From a virus: a stretch of 51,037 bases of DNA. The notes under the pieces are model-generated. The model ran no database searches. It saw nothing but the letters and a program-made list of their open reading frames with translations, and was not told where the DNA came from. This document shows positions 24,791 to 33,058 of the stretch, piece after piece. The stretch covers positions 1 through 51,037 of IMG/VR virus record IMGVR_UViG_3300012198_000002; one strand, 5' to 3'. Numbering within the stretch: position 1 is the first letter of the stretch; each line of letters starts with the position of its first letter. A program made the translations under genes and the position numbers.

Positions 24791-25189
24791 TCATTGCCCC
24801 AGCAGGATGCATAGGCTGTTGCCTGTACCCACGCTGCCACCATCTCGTATGGTAATGTGTCTCTCGCCCCTGTCGAATTCGCACTGCACAGCACCATCTG
24901 CACTATTGCGGGCGGTTGCCTGATACTCAGGCCAGTTAATGCCCGTAAAATCATCCTGCCCTACGAGCATCTTTTGACAATCGTCGCTCGCTGACCACGC
25001 TTGTACTGTCACGGTCGCCGATGCTATCCCGATAGTGCACGTTGGTTCGATGCCACGAAAGAGGGTGCTGAGTTGTTGGCTGTACAATGAGCCACATATC
25101 CAAAGGGTGAGAAGTGCGAGCAGAGCAACGATGATGTAGGCTGCCAGGGGTGCGGGCTTCTCTGGTGGGCGGTGTGGGTGATTGCGCAT
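24791..25189 (-). CDS. Membrane-anchored extracytoplasmic protein, 132 aa
   Basis: A basic, Pro-rich start (MRNHPHRPPEKPAP) is followed by one hydrophobic span (LAAYIIVALLALLTLWICG) and a polar outside domain with four Cys that could form disulfides. Signal-anchor topology. Unlike its rightward neighbours it is on the minus strand and has its own terminator. No family recognised. Confidence 0.65.
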   Translation of the reverse strand: MRNHPHRPPEKPAPLAAYIIVALLALLTLWICGSLYSQQLSTLFRGIEPTCTIGIASATVTVQAWSASDDCQKMLVGQDDFTGINWPEYQATARNSADGAVQCEFDRGERHITIRDGGSVGTGNSLCILLGQ

Positions 25190-25272
25190 AGTATTCTCCT
25201 AGATTGGGATGCTTCGATGGATGCACCTATGATAGAATGGGCGTCAAGGAATTTGTGTTCGTGAGGAGAACA

Positions 25273-25788
25273 ATGATTACAGGGCTCACTGAAGAACAGT
25301 ACGATAATCTACCCGTGACCTCACTACAGTATCCTTGCGACAAGTGCGAGAAGAGACATGACTATGGGTCCCTGATGCGCGATATAGCAGATTATAGCCT
25401 CGCAGATGGTGAGATCACGGCAAAGCCACTCTACACCGCGCTCTACCTCTGTAGTGGCTGCCACTGGCAGATGAGTTGTGAGTACAGTATCATGGAGCGT
25501 GCGCGGGAACGTCAACAGCAGCAGATAGCGAGCAATGAAGCGAGATGGTTACAAAAGCTGGCTGGACTGTCCATACAGGAGTTAGCTCGACTTGTGGGAG
25601 TGAGTAGGCAGGCATATCATAAGTGGCTATTAGGGAAGACTATCACGCCAGAGCATAAGGACCGTCTCAAAGAGTTAATTGCAGTCTATGTGCAAGATGT
25701 GAGGGAGGCAGAGGAAGACGATGGGGAAGAGGCATATTTTGCTGTTGGGTTTACTTTTGTAGATAGAGGAGAGGGACAAGAAGCATGA
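25273..25788 (+). CDS. Zinc-finger plus XRE-type HTH protein, 171 aa
   Basis: Start at ATG 25273 after AGGAGAACA. The N-terminal part has CDKCEKRHDYG and CSGC pairs, a likely zinc site; the middle is a charged helix; the part LAGLSIQELARLVGVSRQ starts a Cro/CI-type HTH near residues 100-145. The C-terminus is acidic. Likely a DNA-binding regulator at the head of the run of small genes that follows. Confidence 0.65.
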   Translation: MITGLTEEQYDNLPVTSLQYPCDKCEKRHDYGSLMRDIADYSLADGEITAKPLYTALYLCSGCHWQMSCEYSIMERARERQQQQIASNEARWLQKLAGLSIQELARLVGVSRQAYHKWLLGKTITPEHKDRLKELIAVYVQDVREAEEDDGEEAYFAVGFTFVDRGEGQEA

Positions 25789-25994
25789 TAGATGAGCAGG
25801 AGTGCCTCTTCTGTCCAGACAGGCACGAGCCACCACAACGCCAGAATTGGGCGGTCTTCGTTGGGCCGCAGCGCGATAAAGACGGACAACCAATGCACCT
25901 CATCGTGTGTAAAAGTGCTGGAGCGCATGTTGCGGAGAGTGATGCTGAGTGGTTGCGGCAGGTGATACGAGAGGCAAGAGCGCGAGAAGCATAG
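25785..25994 (+). CDS. Hypothetical protein, 69 aa
   Basis: ATGA overlap with the regulator upstream. An N-terminal CLFCPDRHEPP could be half a zinc site; the C-terminus is an Arg/Ala/Glu helix. No family recognised. Confidence 0.65.
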   Translation: MIDEQECLFCPDRHEPPQRQNWAVFVGPQRDKDGQPMHLIVCKSAGAHVAESDAEWLRQVIREARAREA

Positions 25995-26009
25995 AAGAGG
26001 GGATAATCA

Positions 26010-26231
26010 ATGAAACGGTTTTATCTTGAGCGAGTAGTTGATCCTGTTGGCATTTCTGGTACAGGCAAGATTGCCGAAGGGGTGATGTTCAGCAATGGAA
26101 GAGTGGCTTTGCAGTGGCTCACTACTTATCAATCCATTGGCATCTACGACTCTATTAGTGATGTGCTCTCCATTCATGGGCATAATGGCACAACATCAGT
26201 AGTGTTTATTGATGAGGAAGAGAGCGAGTGA
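26010..26231 (+). CDS. Conserved-looking phage-type protein, 73 aa
   Basis: MKRFYLERVVDPVGISGTGKIAEGVMFSNG and ALQWLTTYQSIGIYDSI follow the pattern of a small protein that I know from phages and mobile elements, with unknown role. The end overlaps the next start (GTGA). Confidence 0.7.
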   Translation: MKRFYLERVVDPVGISGTGKIAEGVMFSNGRVALQWLTTYQSIGIYDSISDVLSIHGHNGTTSVVFIDEEESE

Positions 26232-26440
26232 GAGTATGCGATGGGACCTGTGATACCTGCGATTGCGAGCTATGGACAGAGGCAACCGTACGGTGCAATT
26301 ATTGCATGGATCTGGTGCCATTGTCTGATGCAATCGAGACGGGAGAGCGGGTAGGACCGGACTTGTTCACCTATACGACGTATCTCTGCTATGATTGTGC
26401 TGAAGAAATGGACGAATACGAGGATGAGGATGAGTCATGA
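26228..26440 (+). CDS. Cys-rich acidic protein, 70 aa (GTG start)
   Basis: GTG at 26228 overlaps the stop before it. Six or more Cys in the patterns CDTCDC, CNYC and CYDC indicate a zinc-binding protein; the tail is strongly acidic. Function unknown. Confidence 0.65.
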   Translation: MRVCDGTCDTCDCELWTEATVRCNYCMDLVPLSDAIETGERVGPDLFTYTTYLCYDCAEEMDEYEDEDES

Positions 26441-26769
26441 CCCCACAACAACTAGAGGAGTTATTCACCCGATACGGCTATATTCTGGTGTGGGATATCC
26501 ATGCATATAGCGCGTTCCACCTCACAGACATCATAGAGGATAAAGTGCGCGAGGGTGCCTGTGCCATCTGTGCATTCTCTGCGTTTGTGCTGGATGATCT
26601 ACGCATTGAGGATGCTGAACGGTTTTTGGTACAGTGTACAGCCTCTACCGCAGAGCGCACGCCCTTTGATCGCAATCGCACATATCGGGTTGGACTACCC
26701 AAGAAGCAGGAGTTGCCAGAGTGGAGAGGCGTACCGGTGGAGAAGTTGCGCGAGGTGTTTGGGTGGTAA
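26437..26769 (+). CDS. Hypothetical protein, 110 aa
   Basis: ATGA overlap with the Cys-rich protein. Mixed alpha/beta, with CAIC in the middle and an Arg/Pro-rich second half. Last gene before a terminator. No family recognised. Confidence 0.65.
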   Translation: MTPQQLEELFTRYGYILVWDIHAYSAFHLTDIIEDKVREGACAICAFSAFVLDDLRIEDAERFLVQCTASTAERTPFDRNRTYRVGLPKKQELPEWRGVPVEKLREVFGW

Positions 26770-26832
26770 TCCCCCAACGAGGACCGTAGTGAATCCCCCG
26801 ACCTGCGTGGTGTGTGTTGATGGGAGAGATAC

Positions 26833-26867
26833 AAAGGGCAAAGATTAGTAGTTGTCTTTGCCCTTTT
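26833..26867 (+). terminator. Intrinsic terminator, rightward
   Basis: AAAGGGCAAAGA pairs with TCTTTGCCCTTT over a 10-base loop and continues into TTTTC. It closes the 25273-26769 run. Confidence 0.75.
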
Positions 26868-27076
26868 CATAAACAACGCTTGCGGCACCGCCTCAACAGT
26901 ATCTCGTCTATCGCTGCACAGAAAAAGTATAGCAACGCTGTCAATCCGACACAACAAGAAAGCAGGGAGATTTCACCGTCTCCCTGCTCAGTGCGGTAGA
27001 AATTAAACGTGATAAAGACTCGCTCGCTAGTATACCTGCTGTGGTAATATGGTGCAAATATCAAGAGGAGATATCC
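26868..27076. other. Intergenic stretch with a second hairpin and promoter area
   Basis: AGCAGGGAGA and TCTCCCTGCT form a hairpin at 26961-26988, followed by the same TGCTCAGTG that follows the 24.7-kb hairpin. The last 70 bases are AT-rich and should hold the promoter for the 27077 gene. No gene seen. Confidence 0.45.
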
Positions 27077-27295
27077 ATGCAGAAAACACATACACAGCGA
27101 GGGCGAGGATTCGCATCAATGAGCGCGGAGGAACGCAGGCGCATCGCAACAATGGGCGGGAAAGCGGCACATGCACAAGGGAGTGCCCATAAGTGGGATA
27201 GTGCGTCAGCCGCAATTGCAGGGAAGAAGGGCGGGCGAATTAGCCGCCGCCGCTCGAAATGGGCTATTTCGCAAGATGGGAGTGGGCAGGTATGA
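27077..27295 (+). CDS. KGG-repeat small basic protein, 72 aa
   Basis: Start at ATG 27077 after AGAGGAGATATCC. GRGFASMSAEERRRIATMGG and AIAGKKGGRISRRRS carry the G-F-A-x-M and GGK/KGG elements of the small stress-type KGG family. These are hydrophilic, basic proteins. Coupled to the next gene by ATGA. Confidence 0.65.
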   Translation: MQKTHTQRGRGFASMSAEERRRIATMGGKAAHAQGSAHKWDSASAAIAGKKGGRISRRRSKWAISQDGSGQV

Positions 27296-27738
27296 ACGAG
27301 CAGAATCCACCGCAGGGCGGAAGCGTCATAGCACGAGCCACCAGTGAGCAAGTATGCAAGTGTCATTGCCACGATACACTAGTAGCATTTCCGATGCCAC
27401 CAGTATCGATTACCGCCGATCTGACTACTTGTGAGCATTGCCGTCCCTTCTACCAGCAGCAGCACGAGCACCCCATTCAATACATTGACAATGGTTATAG
27501 CCTGCGAGAACAACCGGCGTGCCAACATCAGTTCTTCAAGACCGCTGATGTTCAGCCTGCCCCTGATGGATATGTAGAAGCCGGTGGAGGACTGGAGGTC
27601 GCCACATATCCACCACACACAGGCGTACAAGTCATGTGTGCTCAGTGTGGGCAGCAACGACAACTGTGGGGCATAGGGGAGATGCTGATCTGGAGGAATG
27701 AGCAGTGGGAAGTGAAAGACTTGAATGTGATTGATTGA
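27292..27738 (+). CDS. Hypothetical Cys/His-rich protein, 148 aa
   Basis: Start at ATG 27292 overlapping the stop of the KGG protein gene. Several Cys pairs (CKCHC, CEHC, CAQCG) suggest two zinc sites, separated by Gln/His/Pro-rich segments. No family recognised. Confidence 0.65.
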   Translation: MNEQNPPQGGSVIARATSEQVCKCHCHDTLVAFPMPPVSITADLTTCEHCRPFYQQQHEHPIQYIDNGYSLREQPACQHQFFKTADVQPAPDGYVEAGGGLEVATYPPHTGVQVMCAQCGQQRQLWGIGEMLIWRNEQWEVKDLNVID

Positions 27739-27747
27739 GGAGAAGTA

Positions 27748-28050
27748 ATGAGTGACCCCAACTACCAGCAGGTGGCACAAACAACCATCGATTTGAAGAT
27801 TATCCAGAAGCAGTTAGATGTCATAGAGTCTACGTTGCTCAATGCGTGGCGATACATCCAACGTACGCCATATACGCAAGAGGCAGAGCAAGAAATCTCT
27901 GAGGCAATAGACACTCTGCTTGCTGTCAAGAAAGCCTTCCATCTTACCTCTGATCTCATCCCGGTCAAAGAGCAACTCATTGCCTCAAAGACAGAACAGA
28001 TCAGGATGCCTCAGAAGTGGAGAGAGGAACAGATTGGTGAGAGAGAGTAG
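27748..28050 (+). CDS. Helical protein, 100 aa
   Basis: GAGGAGAAGTA precedes the ATG. Entirely helical with heptad-like spacing over residues 15-75, hence probably a coiled coil. Its end overlaps the start of the YopX-like gene by 14 bases. Confidence 0.65.
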   Translation: MSDPNYQQVAQTTIDLKIIQKQLDVIESTLLNAWRYIQRTPYTQEAEQEISEAIDTLLAVKKAFHLTSDLIPVKEQLIASKTEQIRMPQKWREEQIGERE

Positions 28051-28459
28051 GTTCAGAGTTTACGTCAAAGCTCACAATCGGATGTATGCAGTCTCCAGTT
28101 TGAGCTATAACGCACCAGACGGAAGCCTTAGCCATGTTTGTATTGGATCAACTGCGATGGGCAGAACAGGAATACCCTTTCAGTGTTTCCGTCCAGATGA
28201 GGTTGAACTTATGCAATACATTGGACGTAAGGACAAGCATGGGAGGGATATCTACAGCGGGGATATCCTGCGCGGTAATCGGGGCGATACCTGCGTGGTC
28301 GAGTGGGAAGAGGAGATTGACCGTGATCGCTATTGGGCTACTGCCTACGGGTTCAGTATTTACTTCGGAAAGAAGGGCGGTGACATCTATAGCAGTGCCT
28401 ATGGCGAGGTAGAGATTATCGGCAACATTTGGGAGAATCCAGAATTGGCAGAGGAGTAG
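28037..28459 (+). CDS. YopX family protein, 140 aa (GTG start)
   Basis: Start at GTG 28037 after AGAGAGGAAC. The core LMQYIGRKDKHGRDIYSGDI, then VVEWEEEIDRDRYW and VEIIGNIWENPEL, is the YopX fold known from Bacillus phage SPbeta and many prophages. The biochemical role of YopX is not known. Supports the phage-like nature of the replicon. Confidence 0.8.
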   Translation: MRESRFRVYVKAHNRMYAVSSLSYNAPDGSLSHVCIGSTAMGRTGIPFQCFRPDEVELMQYIGRKDKHGRDIYSGDILRGNRGDTCVVEWEEEIDRDRYWATAYGFSIYFGKKGGDIYSSAYGEVEIIGNIWENPELAEE

Positions 28460-28461
28460 GC

Positions 28462-29208
28462 ATGAGCAACCACGCCCTACACGACACCATCACATCTCAC
28501 ACACCCTATCCGCTCCTCTTTGCCTCCATCACCGGTTCTCGTGCATTCGGGTGTAGTTCACCTACCTCTGACTATGATGTGCATGGCGTGCATTTATTGC
28601 CAGTACAGGAAGTGTTAGGGCTTGGTTGCCCACATGAGACGATAGAACACAAAACAACGTTTGATGAGCTAGAAGTAGATATTGCCACACATGATCTCAA
28701 GAAGTTTGTTCTGCTGCTGCTCAAAGGCAACGGCAATGTTTTGGAGGACCTCTATTCTGAGCATGTAGTAACGACTTCACCACTTCACGAAGAATTGCGG
28801 GTATTGGGCAAAGGATGCATCACCAAGCGAGTAGCGTATCATTACAAGGGGCATGCGTGGAACCAACAACGACGCATGAATGAGCACGAAGTCAAGAAGT
28901 ATCTGCACACGTATCGCTGTCTGCTCATGGGCATACACTTGATGCGTACTGGTGAGCTGCTCATGGATATCTCTCTGCTCGCTGATATGTACCATCATCC
29001 ACAAATGTTGTTCTTGCTCGCAGATAAAGCATCCGGTATCACGGTTGTCACGGAGAATAACAAGCGAACACACCAACGTATGCTTGAGCAGCTTATGGTA
29101 GAGCTAGAGCAGGCACGAGAAGAGAGTCACTTACCAGAGAAGCCCGCACAGGATACCAGGGATTCATTAGAGCAAGTAGTCATCCGTGTACGATTGGAGA
29201 CGAGATGA
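28462..29208 (+). CDS. RlaP-type nucleotidyltransferase (pol beta superfamily), 248 aa
   Basis: Start at ATG 28462, two bases after the YopX stop. ITGSRAFGCSSPTSDYDVHG holds the GS and DxD metal-binding signature of the pol beta superfamily; a third acidic position is in ELEVDIATHDLKKF. The length and the later helical part (GNGNVLEDLYSE, HYKGHAWNQ) fit the RlaP group linked to RNA repair. It overlaps the CCA-adding enzyme gene by four bases, so both are made together and probably act on RNA 3' ends. Confidence 0.75.
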   Translation: MSNHALHDTITSHTPYPLLFASITGSRAFGCSSPTSDYDVHGVHLLPVQEVLGLGCPHETIEHKTTFDELEVDIATHDLKKFVLLLLKGNGNVLEDLYSEHVVTTSPLHEELRVLGKGCITKRVAYHYKGHAWNQQRRMNEHEVKKYLHTYRCLLMGIHLMRTGELLMDISLLADMYHHPQMLFLLADKASGITVVTENNKRTHQRMLEQLMVELEQAREESHLPEKPAQDTRDSLEQVVIRVRLETR

Positions 29209-30581
29209 GCGAGGAGATTATCAAACGGATAGCATTAGCCTTCCAAGCACACGGCAAAGAGTTATATCTTGTGGGTGGGACCGTACGGGATGAGTTGCTT
29301 GGCAGAGAGAGCCATGATATTGATATGGCGACCGATGCACGTCCGGATGAGATGAAGGCGATAGTGGCTGAGACGAACCCTCTCCATATCATCCACATTG
29401 GCGAGAAGTTTGGGACCGTGCAGATACACTATGCTGGTGAGCCTGTGGTGGTTATCGAGATCACGACGTATAGAGGCGAACGCTACACACCTGGCTCAAG
29501 GCATCCAGAGGTGCAGTTTGGTACGTCACTCGTAGAGGACTTACGCAGGCGAGACTTTACCATCAACGCCATAGCGAAGAATCCACTGAATGAGCAGTAT
29601 ATCGATCCGTGGTATGGACGTAAAGACTTAGAGGACCGACTTATTCGCGCCGTTGATGATCCAGCACAGCGCTTTAAAGATGACCCACTACGATTACTGC
29701 GAGCGGTACGCTTCGCCACGCAACTCGATTTCTTGATCGATACTCTCACAGAGATGGAGCTAGCCTATTATGCGCGAGCAGTGCGGCACATCAGCCATGA
29801 GCGGATCAGGGATGAACTATGCAAATTATTCCTAGCGGATCGGGTACATTACGGTATCTATCTTCTTGAGACGACCACGTTGCTCTACTACATCCTCCCA
29901 GAAGTAGCGGCACTTATCGGTATTACACAACCGCCTCATCACTCAATGGATGTGTATAGACACACCGTGACTGTCATGCGTATGGCACCACCACGTCTTG
30001 AGCTACGATTAGCAGCACTCCTGCACGACATAGCCAAACCACAAACCAGGACCATCGATGAGCGCGGCGTCACGCACTTCTACTCGCATGAGGACATCGG
30101 CGCTGACATGGCGCGTACCATCCTACGACGACTGCGATTCGGCAATGAGACGGTGGAGCACGTGGTAAAAGTGGTGAAACTGCACATGCGTGTCAATGCC
30201 TATACCCCACAATGGAGTAGTGGCGCGGTACGTCGCCTCTATTTGGATGCAGGAGACGTTTTTGAGGACTTGCTAGACCTGGCTATCGCTGATGGGATTA
30301 GTGATAGGAATGAGCCAGCAGAAGCGGTACAGGCACGTATAGCACATCTTCGAGAGCGTGTTGGGCAGGTAGCAATGGAAGCGCAACATCAGCCGCTAGC
30401 AAGTCCGCTAAACGGGGAAGAACTAATGCAAGCGTTTGGGCGTGGTCCTGGTGCGTGGCTCAAGGGAGTAAAGCAGCATCTTGAGGGATTAGTGATTGAG
30501 GGTGTGTTGTTGCCTGGGGATAAGCAAGGGGCTATTGAGGCAGCGAGAGTGTATATGCAGGAGGAGGAGCACAATGGATAA
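29205..30581 (+). CDS. cca: CCA-adding tRNA nucleotidyltransferase with HD domain, 458 aa
   Basis: Residues about 19-50 hold LYLVGGTVRDELLGRESHDI and DMATDA, the class II catalytic core (DxD); RRRDFTINAIA and the ERxxxDPLRLLRAVRFA-like segment (FKDDPLRLLRAVRFATQLDF) follow. An HD-type segment, AALLHDIAKP with later HEDIG, sits near residues 270-300. The enzyme adds or repairs the 3' CCA of tRNA, and the HD part may have phosphohydrolase activity. Finding it on a mobile element beside an RlaP-type enzyme points to tRNA repair. Confidence 0.9.
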   Translation: MSEEIIKRIALAFQAHGKELYLVGGTVRDELLGRESHDIDMATDARPDEMKAIVAETNPLHIIHIGEKFGTVQIHYAGEPVVVIEITTYRGERYTPGSRHPEVQFGTSLVEDLRRRDFTINAIAKNPLNEQYIDPWYGRKDLEDRLIRAVDDPAQRFKDDPLRLLRAVRFATQLDFLIDTLTEMELAYYARAVRHISHERIRDELCKLFLADRVHYGIYLLETTTLLYYILPEVAALIGITQPPHHSMDVYRHTVTVMRMAPPRLELRLAALLHDIAKPQTRTIDERGVTHFYSHEDIGADMARTILRRLRFGNETVEHVVKVVKLHMRVNAYTPQWSSGAVRRLYLDAGDVFEDLLDLAIADGISDRNEPAEAVQARIAHLRERVGQVAMEAQHQPLASPLNGEELMQAFGRGPGAWLKGVKQHLEGLVIEGVLLPGDKQGAIEAARVYMQEEEHNG

Positions 30582-30993
30582 GGAGCAGATTGATGCAATG
30601 GTCGAATCTACAAATAAGCGGCGTGATACGCGCTACATGGAGTTTGCTGCTGCTTTGTGGCGTGAAATGCTTGGAGAGCAGGGGTATATCCATGTGAGTG
30701 ATATCAATATCTGGCGTGAGAAGGATAACGCAGTGATGCTCTACGATGGTACGCACCGCCACTATATCGATCTGATAGCGCAGCGGGTGTACGATCTGGT
30801 GACGCCAGAGGAGTACATCGATAAGACGACTCGTATTCGCATGACGGTTGAGCATGACATCCCTGGACATCCGAGGGTCACGGTCCATCCTCCAGAAGAG
30901 AACACCCTCTCACTTGAGCAGACAAACGAGGCTATCAGGAGATTACAGCAGAGTGCAGGATTGCCACAAATGGATGATCCGTATCAATCCTAA
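30574..30993 (+). CDS. Hypothetical protein, 139 aa
   Basis: ATG at 30574 lies inside the last codons of the CCA enzyme gene, with GGAGGAG upstream; an in-frame earlier ATG has no such site. Helical first third, then a beta-rich part (GYIHVSDINIWREKDNAVML) and a Pro-rich end. It completes the tRNA-end operon. No family recognised. Confidence 0.65.
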   Translation: MDKEQIDAMVESTNKRRDTRYMEFAAALWREMLGEQGYIHVSDINIWREKDNAVMLYDGTHRHYIDLIAQRVYDLVTPEEYIDKTTRIRMTVEHDIPGHPRVTVHPPEENTLSLEQTNEAIRRLQQSAGLPQMDDPYQS

Positions 30994-31510
30994 AATGGAG
31001 CAGCCTACCACTCATCGCGACGATACTTGTCATTTGTCAGGATAATTGCGCGGTTTGCCAAATAATATGCCACGCAGCCAAGCGTCTTCAGAAGGATGAG
31101 CTACGCCTCATAAAGTGGCGCGACATCATTTTCTTGTGCGCGAGACGCTCATAACTCATCTATGTGCTCTCTTTTTTGCGGCATGTGCCAGGATATGAGG
31201 CAGAAATACCACGTGAGCGAAGCCCCACCTCAAGCCGTTCCCGACGAATAGAGAGTCGCACTGACCTCGCAAATGCGTCAATTTTGCCTCATATCTTGGC
31301 GTTTGGATCAAACGGTCCTTTGCGTGAATGATGCCAAATAGATGAGCTATAATAACACGCGCACATTATGTGGCAGAAACTTTTCTCAAAAATCGTCTCG
31401 ACGCCCTTCCTAAGCCAATCGTGGGCATTAATCATGGCAGAAATGCGCCGTTAATCGTGGCAAATGACAATACTTCCGCTTTTTCCCACCCTCTAAAAGA
31501 AGAGTAGAGT
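30994..31510. other. Non-coding stretch holding a short mobile element
   Basis: Apart from the 442-bp element at 31028-31469 and its target repeats, only about 30 bases precede it and 36 bases separate it from the tnpB start. No gene seen. Confidence 0.6.
31023..31474. mobile_element. 442-bp non-autonomous element (MITE-like) with 5-bp target duplication
   Basis: The element runs from 31028 to 31469. Both ends start TGTCATTTG and stay similar inward for about 30 bases (TGTCATTTGTCAGGATAATT on the left, TGTCATTTGCCACGATTAAC on the right, read inward). ATACT flanks it on both sides (31023-31027 and 31470-31474). The right end repeats a CCACGATTAA-like unit three times, as in IS21-type ends. 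There is no transposase, so it needs one in trans. It separates the tnpB from its upstream sequence. Confidence 0.75.
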
Positions 31511-32746
31511 ATGACAACGATGAAGACGTTCAAGTACCGCTTATATCCGAATAAGGAGCAGCGCGAAAAGCTTACATGGACCTTAGAACGGTGTTGTGAG
31601 GTCTATAATGCCGCGCTACAAGAGAGGCGCGATACCTACGAGATAGCGGTAAAGCGCCACCCTAACTACTATGATGATGAGACACGCAAGCAACTAACGA
31701 AAGAGCATGCGATCTCCCTCTACGACCAGCAGAACCAACTCTCCCCCATAAAGCAGCTACGTACTGAGTATCTAGACTTAACTGCTGCCCATATCCTCAA
31801 TGATGTTTGCAAGCGAGTTGATCTGGCGTTCAAACGGTTCTTTGATCGGGTAAAGCGTGGGCAGAAGCCAGGATATCCTCGGTTTCGCAGCCGATCACGT
31901 TATGATAGTTTTACCTATCCTGACAAATCAGGGTGGAAGCTCACCCTGAGCGGTACCAATAAACGCGGGAAACTGGATCTCACCCGAATTGGCTTGGTAC
32001 CCATCCTCTTTCATCGTCCCATTGAGGGAACAGTCAAAACCTGCACCATCAAGCGAGAGGGTGAGCACTGGTATGTCACGCTGGCCTGTGAGATTGAACA
32101 GCCTGAGAAATTACCAGTGTCTTATGAAGATGTTGGGATAGACTTAGGTGTTACCCATTTTGCTGCCTTGTCGGATGGGACCTTTATTGAGAACCCTCGC
32201 TACTTCCGCAAGTCTGAGAAGAAGTTGGAGAAACATCAACAATCGCTCGCCAGAAAGAAGCGGGGTAGCAATCGACGTAAGAAAGCTGTACGTCTTGTCG
32301 CCAGAACACACCGCAAGGTACGTAACCAGCGCAAGGACTTCTTACATAAAGCGTCTCGTAAGCTTGTCAATACACATCAGGTCATTGTGTTCGAAGACTT
32401 GCAAACCGCCAATCTTGTAAAGCGCCCAAAGACCAAGCAGGACGAGGAGACAGGGCAATACTTACCCAATGGAGCTAGCGCGAAATCGGGATTAAACAAG
32501 TCAATTAGTGATGCTGGATGGAGTCAGTTTGTACAATTGTGTACGTACAAGGCAGCATGGGCCGGTCGTACACTGTTACAAGTTGACCCCAAATATACCA
32601 GCCAAGTCTGCTCAGGATGTGGCACCGTCAGAAAGAAGAGTCTTGACGAGCGTTGGCATAGTTGTGAATGCGGCACCGAGCTAGATCGAGACACAAATGC
32701 CGCTATCAATATCCTGAAACGAGGCAGGCAGGTATTGTCATCTTGA
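31511..32746 (+). CDS. tnpB: TnpB RNA-guided nuclease, IS200/IS605-type, 411 aa
   Basis: Complete TnpB: N-terminus KTFKYRLYPNKEQREKL, helical region to about 130, then the RuvC domain with D211 (GIDLGV), E295 (VFEDLQ) and D394 (LDRDTNAA), and the zinc ribbon C367/C370/C385/C387. It is about 65-70 percent identical by eye to the TnpB part of the chimera. No TnpA is present. TnpB cuts DNA with an omega-RNA made from its 3' end and keeps the transposon in place. Start ATG at 31511 has only a weak ribosome site (AGAAGAGTAGAGT). The expected 3' hairpins are weak. Confidence 0.9.
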   Translation: MTTMKTFKYRLYPNKEQREKLTWTLERCCEVYNAALQERRDTYEIAVKRHPNYYDDETRKQLTKEHAISLYDQQNQLSPIKQLRTEYLDLTAAHILNDVCKRVDLAFKRFFDRVKRGQKPGYPRFRSRSRYDSFTYPDKSGWKLTLSGTNKRGKLDLTRIGLVPILFHRPIEGTVKTCTIKREGEHWYVTLACEIEQPEKLPVSYEDVGIDLGVTHFAALSDGTFIENPRYFRKSEKKLEKHQQSLARKKRGSNRRKKAVRLVARTHRKVRNQRKDFLHKASRKLVNTHQVIVFEDLQTANLVKRPKTKQDEETGQYLPNGASAKSGLNKSISDAGWSQFVQLCTYKAAWAGRTLLQVDPKYTSQVCSGCGTVRKKSLDERWHSCECGTELDRDTNAAINILKRGRQVLSS

Positions 32747-32937
32747 GCACGATGCCTCGCAAACCAAAGAAACGGACTGGATCGGGCCGTCAGGGAACAA
32801 TCCCTGAGAATTCTTTTCTCTTCCAACCGCCCTTGCACAATCAAATAGGTCGCCCCTCGCAACTATCCCACTTGGAAGACTTGTAAAGCCTGTTGAGAGG
32901 GAACCTTGGTTGCAATGGTAGTTGGGAGGGTAGGGGA
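32747..32937. other. tnpB right flank, degenerate
   Basis: CAGGGA pairs with TCCCTG (about 32788-32803), then GAGAATTC, resembling the start of a tnpB right end, but the expected second hairpin is missing. A 44-codon frame starting MPRKPKKRTGSGRQG has no ribosome site. The right end looks decayed. Confidence 0.4.
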
Positions 32938-33006
32938 ATGATCACCGCGGGTTTTGATACCACGACAGCACAAGTGATCAATGAGTTTGTGAGCGGTAAT
33001 CTATAG
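32938..33006 (+). CDS. Tiny ORF, 22 aa, with strong ribosome site
   Basis: GGGAGGGTAGGGGA precedes the ATG; the frame encodes 22 residues starting MITAGFDTTTAQVINEF and stops just before a strong terminator. A leader peptide or small transcript unit is possible. Too short to judge. Confidence 0.35.
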   Translation: MITAGFDTTTAQVINEFVSGNL

Positions 33007-33016
33007 AACAGCAACA

Positions 33017-33054
33017 AGAGAGGCTGGCGAGGAATTGCCAGCCTCTCTATTTTG
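33017..33054. terminator. Strong bidirectional terminator
   Basis: AGAGAGGCTGGC is mirrored by GCCAGCCTCTCT across eight bases, with ATTTTG after it on the plus strand and TTTTGTATG-like sequence on the other side read in reverse. It separates the rightward tnpB unit from the leftward parA operon. Confidence 0.75.
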
Positions 33055-33058
33055 TATG

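Noticed and set aside
32752-32886. 44-codon frame after the second tnpB (MPRKPKKRTGSGRQG start)
   Set aside because: Protein-like start but no ribosome site, and it lies in the expected tnpB right end; kept only as a remark.
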